Source: Chrysogorgia sp. JL179-B06 (Eukaryota > Cnidaria > Anthozoa > Scleralcyonacea > Chrysogorgiidae). From it: 64,000 nucleotides of DNA. The notes under the pieces were generated by a model. The model made no database searches. It had not been told where the DNA came from and saw only the letters and a list, made by a program, of their open reading frames with translations. A program made the translations under genes and the position numbers. The stretch spans positions 1,223,501 to 1,287,500 of the forward strand of contig JAYKKM010000011.1 in NCBI GenBank assembly GCA_035772405.1, given 5' to 3'. Shown in pieces: positions 55,301 to 64,000 of this stretch (its first letter is position 1; the number at the start of each line of letters is the position of its first letter).

Positions 55301-57628
55301 ATTAGGCTTCTATAGGAAATTGGCACATTGCCTATAGGTGCCTATATAGGCACCTATAGACCTTTTCTGTAAGGGAAAATACAGTATCTTTTAGCACTTA
55401 CGGTTTCTGATTTGGATACCATCTCATTTGAGTATGAGTGAGGAATATGATACACAAGTGCACTTCCCAGATGTTTGAACTTTTGTAGATATTTACAAAC
55501 AATCCTTCCAACCAATGCAGCCCACCTTGTCTTCAGGTTTTTTTGGACTTCTTTAACTGGGAATAGGCCAAGCAATTGAATATCTTTCAGTGGCTTCTGT
55601 GGGCTCTTTCTATCCAGCAATGGCTCATTGACACGGTTGAGAATGGCATGTTCTTGAGTCCAATGAATTGACCTGTTGCAGGCTCTGTATTTTTGCATGT
55701 ATCATTATGTCGATGTTGTCACCAACTAATCTGCAAAACCACAAAGATTTAATGTTTACCTCCCATTCATAATTTTTAATATAATTAAAAATTAATATAA
55801 ACTCATAATTTTTGGCTCTGATTCTTAGGCATTTCTAATGGATTCAATGAATTAAATGATTTCTGAGGGTGGAAATTGACAAAAATGTAAATCATCTCAT
55901 GAAATTGCTCAAATTCTCAAAATGAAAAGGTTATGCAGATTATACAAGGTAAATGGTAAAAAATGTATCTCTGAAATTATTAATCTACCTCCTGATCATA
56001 ACCGTAAAGTTAAAAATATATAATCCCGAACGTTGGCTAACCTAGCTGGTTTAGATTAGAAGATATTTTCAAAACATGGAGTCAAACATACGAAATAATC
56101 TAAATGACAAAAACTAGCTGTAAAGTATATGTGGACATATATAAGGTATAGATTTGTTGCTAAAAAAGTTAATACTTACTTGTACAACGGAAGCTTTTTT
56201 TTAGACAGCATACCAATTGCTGCTTCCAAATCATCGTCATCGTCTCTGTTAATGGATGACAGGACTTTTTTACAATGCTCATAAACAGCGCTATCAAACA
56301 TGTTGTATTCCTGGATGGTTGACTTCGATAAATCAATTTTTACTTCTACTTGCATGTCGTCTGTCATTCCCGAATTTACTTGCTTTTCCTTTACCTCTTC
56401 CAAAAGCAACTGGGCAGCTTTGTTGTTTTCAATCTCCTTTTTCCATAGCTGAAGTTTTCTTTTGCAACTTTCTCCCATTTTCTTTTGCATATCCACGACC
56501 ATTTCTGGCGACATACAAATAGCAAGTTTGTGCAAGCGTTTGATGTCTTTATACTTAACACCACTGTTAAAGAAGATCACCGAAATGCGGTAAGCAATTG
56601 CAGACATCTTCTGATTTCTGCACCGAGCTGCTGCGGCAGTTGACAAAGCAATTGCGTTGATTTCCTTAACCGTTTCAGGATCGGATGACGCATTGCATGC
56701 GCCAAGAAGGCAAGACATCCACAAAGGACATGACAGTCGAACTTCACAAACAAATAACCTGTTCGAAAAGGACTCCAGATCAGTAGAATTACTCTGCTTA
56801 AGCATTGATTCGGATGATTCACTGCAATAATCTTTAAACTCAGCACTGACACTTCTCTTCAACGGATCGGGTAACTCTTTTTGCAATGATGGATGTTTGA
56901 AAATTATGTTCGCTACGGCTTTCCATTTCTTCTGAGACACGTTTATCACCAAGGATTTCGTAATGTCGTCAAACCATTGATGGGTTTCTACACGTCCGCT
57001 TGGATAAACAACAACAGTTTTGACTTGCATGGTATTTTTGTTGACCAGGTGTTCAACATTCATTGCCGACAATGCGCGATCTACCGACCAACTACCTTGA
57101 TTTTCCTCGTCCTCATCGCCATCGGATGCTATCGCAATGTTTTCTTTCCCAAAAAGCACTTTTTTTGTGCGGTTGTAGTTCGTTTTTCATTCGAAATCTT
57201 AGCAACCTTTTTTTTACAAGGACTGCGATTAGGAGAATACACAGTAGTCGGTAATTGGCGTTTTATCCTGGTTGTTTTCTCCGTCGTTGAACGAACCATG
57301 TTCATTTCAGAGGCTATGAACGTAAACAGTCCACTTGTATTCCGTATTTTTCGCCCACATGGCCTGCAAACACGCTCGGACAGTTCAGATATTCTATTCA
57401 CGGTAATACCCAACACAGAACAATGCTCGGCCAAGGTTTTATTCCCGTTACAGTCTTTTCTGTTCGATGGCTTGAAGAGGTTCTCTGTTGATAAGTACGA
57501 GGTTTTTCCAAATTTCCGTACTTAAGTTTTAGTGGACACTTACACAATCGGCAAAAGTCATCAGCACTTTCCGCGTTCGGTTTCCTACCCCTACTTGCAA
57601 CTTTTGTTGGAGTGGCGCCTTTACTCAT
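52361..57628 (-). CDS. DUF6589-family protein of the transposon (multi-exon, homopolymer frame breaks)
   Basis: Start MSKGATPTKVASRGRKPN at 57628. Exon 1 (to about 56180) has Cys-pair zinc-binding starts (FCRLCKCPLKLK; VCRPCGRKIRN), then a helical block (PLWMSCLLGACN, AIALSTAAAARCRN, RISVIFFNSGVKYKDIKRLH, LAICMSPEMVVDM). Later exons: about 55730-55390 (HWTQEHAILNRVNEPLLD, ALVYHIPHSYSNEM), 55030-54760 (ILEPIPLHGDQLFEERARNA, DTEFADWHAKLNLYM), 54365-54170 (MNRTGKTNASKGVENHYNEY), 53695-53463 (TCRISGCNKKFVSHSSRVR, a C2H2 finger), 53285-53160, and 53026-52361 (YHSSKLTFGLILFEYNDAIK, NIPLDLRMEQLNKIVKAMWR). This is the typical DUF6589 order in invertebrates, as I recall it. Function is unproven; a transposase-like role is inferred. 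One-base frame breaks lie near 57520, 57152 and 55683, each beside an A or T run. Confidence 0.75.
55082..55217. repeat. CAT/ATC-rich low-complexity intron sequence
   Basis: Irregular CATCACCA, ATCATCATC and GATCATCGATCATCATA words fill the intron between two DUF6589 exons, directly left of the small CCTATAGG element. Not coding. Confidence 0.6.
55218..55375. mobile_element. Small CCTATAGG-array element in a DUF6589 intron
   Basis: About 158 bp bounded by CCCTAATAGG and CTGTAAGGG. It is filled with the palindrome CCTATAGG and variants (GGCAACCTATAGGATCC, GGCGACCTATAGAG, GCCTATAGGTGCC, GGCACCTATAG). Flanks are AA on both sides. The CCCT...AGGG ends and dense palindromic words resemble, on a small scale, the ends of the 12.5-kb CACTA-like element. 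It may be a non-autonomous relative or an independent palindromic repeat. Confidence 0.5.
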
Positions 57629-57796
57629 AGTCGCTGTTCATTCTCGATATAGAAAGTGTCAGCAAAATATAAAGTCAAAACTCAAAAGACACAAAAATTT
57701 ATCGCGGGAATAATAGCCGCTGCCACACGTTAATTATATTCTTAATATATTTTGCCTCTTCTTATTGGCTATTTTTATAATTTGATTAAAAGAGGC

Positions 57797-57911
57797 GACA
57801 TATGAAAAAGCTAGCCAAACCCGGCAGACGGTCTTTCCGGGTTTTCCGCCTTCCGGGTTTTCCGCCTTGCGGGTTTTCGGCCCCCAACGCGACCGTCTGC
57901 TGTGCAGGCTA
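57797..57911 (-). repeat. Right terminal inverted repeat of the RecQ/DUF6589 element
   Basis: Reverse complement of the left repeat with an expansion: GGGTTTTCCGCCTTCC-type units occur two to three times (57838-57880) where the left end has one. Such minisatellite growth in a TIR is common in long-TIR elements. DUF6589 starts 170 bp inside. Confidence 0.85.
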
Positions 57912-58310
57912 CTGTTGGATAGGCAAGCCTATAGACTTTTGTATAGGGCGGGCTTTGTGTCCTAAATTCCGCGAGAACTGTGCTTCCGCTTAAAGGCCCA
58001 GACATACCGGAAGTTAGGTGAGGCAACGCAGCGCGATCTTTTAGTTTTTGAAACCAAATAAAATCGTCCATTAAAGGACATTTAAAAGATATGCAATTGC
58101 AAATCAGATAACTCAAAGACAAATTGTTCTAGATAGCGCTAATAAATATTAAAAAAAACTAAATCAGAATCAGACTTATTGTCAGTGAACTAACAAATCG
58201 CGCCATCTTGCCGAATCGCGTCTGGTGTGTGGGGGCCTTTATAGTGTTCGTACAATACAACATTAACAAAACTCAAACAGTCAAAGTAAAGCGTTCATGG
58301 AAAGATACGC
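57912..58310. other. No supported gene
   Basis: Begins with the right target duplication CTGTTGGAT (57912-57920). The rest to the hAT gene at 58315 is ordinary sequence. The open frames 57802-57993 and 57811-58122 are TIR sequence read by chance. Confidence 0.4.
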
Positions 58311-58314
58311 GATC

Positions 58315-60661
58315 TTATTGGTTTGATAATTGCTGCGTGATCAATTGCTGCGTGATCCGTTGGTTGGTTACGCTATCCGTTGCATAGCTTTTGACAGCCC
58401 TTAGGAGAGTCAAGAGCTCGGGATTCGTTTTCAAATCATGAGCATGACAAGACTCCGCTCTGAGGCCTTCTTTGGTGTGAAGAAGTCCGACAAGACTTTC
58501 TCTCTTCAAAGAGTTTCTTGTATCAGTTTTGACTAGCTTTAAAAGACTAAATAGCCTTTCCACTGCAGCATTTGACGAAGGTATGGACATACCAATGACT
58601 CTTATTAAATTAGCGTACTTCAATTTCCCATCAAACGTGCGCGCACTTAAACGATTCTGCCAAAACTGCAATGATGATTCATCTTCATTTATCTCTGACG
58701 ATTCCTCCAACGCCTGTTTTCGCCATTCTGCATCAACCAGCATTTTATCTGCGACACCGGTTAAGTATGCAAATTTAACGAAAAGCTCTTGGAGAGATGG
58801 AGGGCAGCACTTCACAGCATTCTCAGGAAGAATAAATTCGACAAGTTTGTATGCTGAATCACTTATGTCAAAACGCGATCTAATTTGCTTTACTGCTTCC
58901 ATCATGAATTCCAGACATGTCATCTTTACGCTTTTGACAGCTCGCGGATCTTCATCGACTTCATGCAACATCGTTGTTGCAAGTATTCCAAGGTAGACTT
59001 GGTCAATATGAACATTGCGGTTTGGATCATTGAGAGGCACAGTGTGAATGGATCACAGCTCTTGACAACATCAATTTTCATAAAATCTGACAGGATGCAT
59101 TTCAGCAGCTTATGTACTTCGTCGCAAACGATCGGAAGATTGGAATAATGTGTTGAAGTCGTTTAGGCGGTGCAATTGGAAACTTAGGAACTCTAATTGC
59201 GCTTGCAGATACGTGTTTGAAAGACCTTAGTATTGGCTCGTTCTTCGTGTAGAGGACACAGACTACGTCATAGTCTGATAAACGTTATTTTCGGAGTAAT
59301 CAGAAGCTTTACAGCAACAAAAACTCTAACCATAACCCAAACAAAAACTCTATCACAACCCTAAAATAAAAAAATACTAACCCTACTTCTATAACCCAAC
59401 TTTTCGATTATACAAATTTCTGTGTCCTCTGCACGAAGAAGGACCCGAAGTATAGACTCGGTCGTATATGAAGGATCTTTCTTATTTGCTACAGATATAA
59501 AATAAAGGCAGAGAGCATCCCACTGTTTGAGGACCCTTCTAACACACGATTCCAAAGATAACCATCTTGTTTGACCGATTCCCAGAAGCTTGTGTGGCTT
59601 AATTTCAACAAATTCTTGAAACTCGTCGAATTCTTTCTGTCTCAGACTCGATCTGCTGAAGTAGGAATAAATATTCCTACACAGATCTTCCAGCGCATAA
59701 GATGCGCACAAGTGAATCATATGACAACTACATTTCACAGCCAAAACATAAGGGGCATCTTTCCTCAGCAGCGAGACAACACTTTGGTGCTCACCGAACA
59801 TTACATTTGTCATGTCCGATGAATATCCAATAATATTCTTTATACGAATCTTCTTTTCTTCAAACGAGCTTTTGATCACGTTGTAAAGGCCGGCTGCATT
59901 TGCTGTTTCTACTTCCATGTCGAAAAACCGTTTCACTGGCTGCACAGTTAGTTCATAACTGTTTTTCCGTGGAAACGTCTGTAGTTTCATCAGGGATTAT
60001 GCTGAAGTAAGTGTCGCGTAGTATCTGCACAAGTTCCGTCGAAAAATACAGTCCAAGTCCTTGCCTCAAAATATTGGTACATCGGGTTGTTGACAAGTGA
60101 ATGCCCTTCAGTACTTCGACCTCTTTGCTATTAACAGGTGCCGTGGACTTAAAAAAACTCATCAACAGGCTAATGAGACTCAATGGAAGGTTGTGTTCTG
60201 CAAGAAATGCACATACTCGGACTTCGAATGTTTCCTTATACAAGCTGTTCTCCTCTTGCCATTGAAAACATTGCACAAGATTTCCTTGTTGTTGGCCAGG
60301 CTGTAGAGATTTCATTGCCTTCTTGTGAATTTCGGATTTGGCATGTCTCTGAAGAGAGGATTTTAAGCAAGAAACAGATTTTTGGCATACTCTACATGTG
60401 GCGCTTGACTTTCCAGGAGAAGGGCGAACTAAGTCTAACCAAATCTTAAAGTTTGGATCCTTCAACCCACTGGTGTTAAATTGTTGAGGAATATCGCTTA
60501 TTCTGGACCCGCTTCCGCTTCGCATTTGCTGTTGAAAGTGATCGTGATTCTTCAAATGCTAGCTCGCAGCTGTTCGATGAGTCGTCGCTCATACTATCAG
60601 TATCGCATTTCATCATTTTAGAAACAACTGAACTGGTGCTGACAAGTGACAACCTTCTCAT
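58315..60661 (-). pseudogene. hAT transposase (second family), broken
   Basis: Start MRRLSLVSTSSVVSKMMK at 60661. After a frame change at about 60535 comes an N-terminal zinc finger of the BED/TTF kind (KIWLDLVRPSPGKSSATCRV, CQKSVSCLKSSLQRHAKSE). Then EVLKGIHLSTTRCTNILRQ and YFSIIPDETTDVSTEKQL, with the first catalytic Asp in PDETTD. The frame shifts to 59990-59361: IIGYSSDMTNVMFGEHQS (second Asp), LAVKCSCHMIHLCASYALE and GQTRWLSLESCVRRVLKQW. An interrupted stretch (59050-59400) holds CCCTAA-like words and an inverted echo of TGTGTCCTCT(G/A)CACGAAGAA. Then 59040-58315 gives the C-terminal dimerisation domain (MSIPSSNAAVERLFSLLKLV). At least two frame changes and the interruption make it inactive. 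Confidence 0.8.
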
Positions 60662-60664
60662 ATT

Positions 60665-61960
60665 AGTAGATAAACTGTTTGTTTGTTTACAGTAAGACGA
60701 CTAGAGTTGTTTACGACTATTTTATATATATAATAAGCAAGCATTTAAATGGTTTCTCAAAATTAACTGGCTTCAGGCACAATCAGGCTTCTTCAGACAA
60801 TTACAGATTTACAGATTTATATTTACTCTCGCCCATGTCCATGAACCTAAAAGGCGCTTTTGTAAAGGACTGTCACTGTATGAAGACTGAAGAGCTTTTC
60901 CTTTTTTAATTTTACATCAGCATCAGTCATCACGTCCTACAAAAAGTCGCAACAAAAAACTAGAACAAACATCGCTAGCTCGAACAATGCCGCTCCAGCG
61001 GGATTAAAACGTACTTCCACGGATAAATTGGGGATAAACAAATCATTTAAGGAATTTTTTGGAATTCTGAGGAATTTCGGAGCTCATGCTCAGGAATTCC
61101 AAAATTTGGTTGTGAGAGCACTGCACTTCAGCTGCGGCCTCAGTGTATCGTTGTCAGATTCATTAAGAAATTCAGTGTCGCCTACCCTTTCATCTTGAAC
61201 ATCTTCCTGCCTCGTAAGTGTTGGTGCTGGGTCGTTTTCTACATTCTCCGCTTGCCACAAAACATTTCCTACTTGAGGAAACGATTAACAGTTACACTTG
61301 CAAGAATGTAGTTTTAAAAAAGGCATTGAAGGTGTCTCATCATTCTCACCATTTGTCGAGACATTTGGTTGCACTTGCATTGCCTGGTGCTGCGATTGAA
61401 TTGTTTACGCGGACATCGAACGCGAAAATTAATATAATCTCGCAACCTTTGTCCGGTTCGTCGTCTTCAAACTGGCATAAAAATATAGATTGCCCTTCCT
61501 GTTTATCTTAACGTTTTTGATATATTAAAGAGTGACTACAGTTTAAACTTACCTTGTAAATACAACTAGATGTTTACTTCAATGACGAGAGGCGATTTAT
61601 GTCCTGCATACTTTGCCAATATTTTCTTCGCTGTGAAGCAACAAAACAACACGTCGTTCGCGCATCTTCGCTGAAAACTAACGTGTCCCAACACTGTATA
61701 AACTTCAATACAAGGCAGCGACTTTGGATTTATAACTTTCTTGACGCAAAGGTCGAAACAGTGCAAATACAAGCAATTATATTCAGCGAACACAACTGGG
61801 ACTACATCTCTGACGTCCATGACAGCTGGCGACTAAATGAAATTTATATGCCGTGCGCGTTGATAATGTTTCAAACGGTTGCATTGTGGGATAGGTGAGA
61901 AATCCTCCTTTGGCTGCCATGTTATCTTTCATGTTAAATATCGCGTAAATTATAGAGAAA
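60665..61960. other. No supported gene
   Basis: 61030-61100 has several GGAATT words (TTAAGGAATTTTTTGGAATTC) like those at 49740-49805. Plus frames at 61218-61511 and 61599-61898 show no family pattern. One may be a repeat-derived frame. Nothing else is recognised. Confidence 0.35.
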
Positions 61961-61974
61961 AGCTCTCTAGAGAA

Positions 61975-62150
61975 GAAATTCAATGCTATGAAGCTTGTGG
62001 GTTTAAAAAAGTATTTATTAGACCAAGGAGTCAGTGTTAATAGCTATCTTAAACCAGGACTGGTAGGCATTGTTTGTGCCGTGGAGCAAATGAACCTTCT
62101 GCTACTAACCAGAGTTAACAAGGAAGAGGAGCAGGTAAATGTAAAGTGGG
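61975..62150 (+). CDS. SAP-like exon fragment
   Basis: The plus strand reads KLVGLKKYLLDQGVSVNSYL followed by KPGLVGIVCAVEQMN, a two-helix pattern like SAP DNA-binding motifs (L..YL..RG....Y.K..LV). A stop follows about 30 residues later. No matching neighbours were found, and whether it is an exon of a longer gene or a relic cannot be told. Confidence 0.35.
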
Positions 62151-62280
62151 CCTAGTCTATGGCAACGAAAAGTCTTACCAGATACGACTGCATGTAAGTT
62201 AAAAGATTTAACTGTCGCTAAGAAGAAAGTCGATTTCGCATTGGGTAAACAGACTTACACGTTTTCCCAATACATCAACC

Positions 62281-63026
62281 ATGACCCCCACTGAACGGGA
62301 CAGACTGCCCTGCAGACCAGATAAACTTGGAGCTGTGGTGCAATTCATGCAGTGCATGAGCAACAAACCAGTCATCTTAGACATTCTGGAAAATCAACTA
62401 GCACATCTTGAAGGAAATAGCAGATCAACCAGATTCCACAAAATGGTGAAGATGATGATCAGTTTGGAACAATGGAAAAGAAGGGTCCTTGCTTATTTGC
62501 AAACCAATCAGGAAGCAGATGCACAGCAGTTCTCCAAGCAACTGAACTTCACACAAGATGAAGCAGATACGGTTACCAAAAAACAATGACAATGCAAGCA
62601 GTGGTTTATGCACAAGACTGGCTTTGTTACAGCATCAATGACCAAAAGTGTCTACACAAGGCAAAAGTCAGTAGAGAAGCACGATGCAGATGCAATTCAC
62701 TAACTAACAACAAAGTATGCATGCCCATAAGATACCTCAGGAAGACCGAAATATCCAAGGAAGAAAACGAAAAAACCGTCGATTATGTGTTGCGAGTGGA
62801 GAAAGCTGCGACAGCGTTACGGGCCGCAGAAGAAATCAACGATGCACTGTTGATTGCAATGATTATAAATGCCTGCCCGAGTACTTACAAGACATTCTCT
62901 GCAGTGATAGTACAGAGGGAAAAACAAATGACATTTGCTGAATTTAACACCGCCCTCTACGAAGAAAGCGAGAATTTAACGTACGTGAAAACAGATTCGT
63001 CGTGTGATGTAGAAGCCGTCAAATGA
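62281..63026 (+). pseudogene. Copia-gag-like (UBN2-type) fragment
   Basis: The frame 62281-62589 (MTPTERDRLPCRPDKLGAVV, KMMISLEQWKRRVLAYLQTN) is followed by 62640-63026 in another frame: MPIRYLRKTEISKEENEKTV, DYVLRVEKAATALRAAEEIN, DALLIAMIINACPSTYKTFS and EKQMTFAEFNTALYEESENL. The second part matches the pattern of Ty1/copia gag (UBN2): helical repeats, a 'L..LP..Y..F' step and 'T..E....L...E'. No zinc knuckle, protease or RT follows before 64000. It may be part of an unrelated gag-derived gene. Confidence 0.45.
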
Positions 63027-63029
63027 TAT

Positions 63030-63660
63030 TTATTTGGATTCGATAAATTATGTCTAAGTTGGACGTAAAACGTGCACTTTTAACAGGAACAACGAGGACC
63101 TATTGCTAGTAACCGTCGAAGGCTTTCCGCTGGAGAACATCATTTACTGATTGGTAAGACGTTGACGGTGTACCGAAATTACAGCGCTGAGATATTCGTC
63201 CCGAAGTTTGCAAAGATTGGCAAGCATTTTGCTCTCAGGTATAGCAACCACTTTCTAAAGTTTCCTTGGTTTCTTCCTCCTTGGCTTTAATAGTAAAACC
63301 CGAAAGGGCACCCCGGGTTATTGCAAATTGCGCGAATTTGCCTAAGTTCGGCATCTTCCACAAACTTTGGAAGTTCATGACCTTTTTAAATAATTTATTG
63401 GGCTATATCTACAATTTAATACAAAACACGACTGCAGATTTTGTAATTTATTCAGGGTTTTCCACAGTTGACCTTTATGTTTTAGCCAAATAAACTGTAC
63501 ATGTCATTAATACAGCCTTTGGCCGTGGGATTTAATATTTAATTTATGCTGAATTAGAGTAATAAGCCAGACCTATCTCGATTCCAAATCTTGATTTTAT
63601 CTGTCGAATGCCTGGACCAACTATGCCAGTTTCAGTCAATGGCGTTGCTTTTCAACCCTT
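63030..63660. other. No supported gene
   Basis: Plus frame 63266-63493 has no recognisable family. Nothing else was noted. Confidence 0.35.
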
Positions 63661-63671
63661 TGGATAAAAAA

Positions 63672-64000
<329 letters not shown>

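Larger units (their letters stand above)
49948..57911. mobile_element. 7.96-kb DNA transposon carrying a RecQ-like helicase and a DUF6589 gene
   Basis: Terminal inverted repeats of about 90-115 bp start TAGCCTGTGCAGCAGACGG on the left (49948-50038) and end CCGTCTGCTGTGCAGGCTA on the right (57797-57911). The sequence outside both ends is CTGTTGGAT (49939-49947 and 57912-57920), a perfect 9-bp direct repeat; a tenth base also agrees. Ends plus duplication show a transposed unit. Inside are a helicase gene (plus) and a DUF6589 gene (minus) meeting tail to tail at 52158/52361, so each TIR borders a gene start and probably holds the promoter. Long TIRs and a 9-bp duplication recall Mutator-like elements, but no MULE transposase is present. 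DUF6589 is the only transposase candidate. Both genes show minor damage. Confidence 0.8.

Noticed and set aside
49948..57911. Helitron explanation for the helicase gene
   Set aside because: The helicase is RecQ-type and not Pif1-type, there is no Rep/HUH protein, and the unit has terminal inverted repeats and a target duplication, which Helitrons lack.
57802..58122. Open frames across the right TIR
   Set aside because: They translate the GGGTTTTCCGCC minisatellite and have no family features.

Overview
The window is A+T-rich eukaryotic DNA with GT-AG introns, sparse host-like exons and very many transposable elements of different classes. The families seen (DUF6589 proteins, animal-type CACTA transposase, DIRS, BEL/Pao, Penelope-like, P-element/THAP9-like, hAT, an APE-type LINE, pogo-like MITEs) suggest a marine invertebrate. 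A cnidarian is most likely, judged from family recollection and not from a search. There is no bacterial-style operon, rRNA, complete tRNA or CRISPR array.

Layout. 1-3.4 kb: minus-strand host-like exons, with tandem GRF zinc fingers and then a small gene with a Myb/SANT-like exon. 3.8-12.9 kb: a graveyard of P-element-like, Penelope-like, hAT, LINE and BEL/Pao fragments plus a pogo-like MITE. 13.3-15.8 kb: a decayed multi-exon gene of an unrecognised family. 16.4-31.1 kb: an EXO1/FEN1-type nuclease gene on the minus strand. Its last exons run in compatible phase into a HIRAN domain, and it is split by a 12.5-kb CACTA-like transposon (18184-30721). That transposon carries a nine-exon Tnp2-type transposase (minus) and a divergent, fully open six-exon gene with a BEN-like domain (plus). 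It has CCCTTACCAAA ends and dense CCATAT-type subterminal repeats. 31.6-34.9 kb: a degenerate DIRS element. 36.2-39.3 kb: a rearranged BEL/Pao element. 39.3-49.5 kb: a ZBED-type hAT transposon split in two by about 8.3 kb that includes a nearly full-length LINE.

49.9-57.9 kb holds the most striking unit. It is a 7.96-kb element with roughly 100-bp terminal inverted repeats and a perfect 9-10-bp target-site duplication. It contains a RecQ-like helicase gene convergent with a DUF6589 gene. 58.3-60.7 kb is another hAT transposase (minus). 61.9-63.0 kb has a SAP-like exon and a copia-gag-like fragment. The window ends in an AT microsatellite.

Two themes connect the parts. Two large multi-gene DNA transposons each pair a transposase or putative transposase with a second DNA-acting protein (BEN protein, RecQ helicase). 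Many genes that otherwise look coherent are broken by single-base indels next to short homopolymers. Those breaks could be real decay or residual long-read assembly error, so intactness should be judged cautiously.
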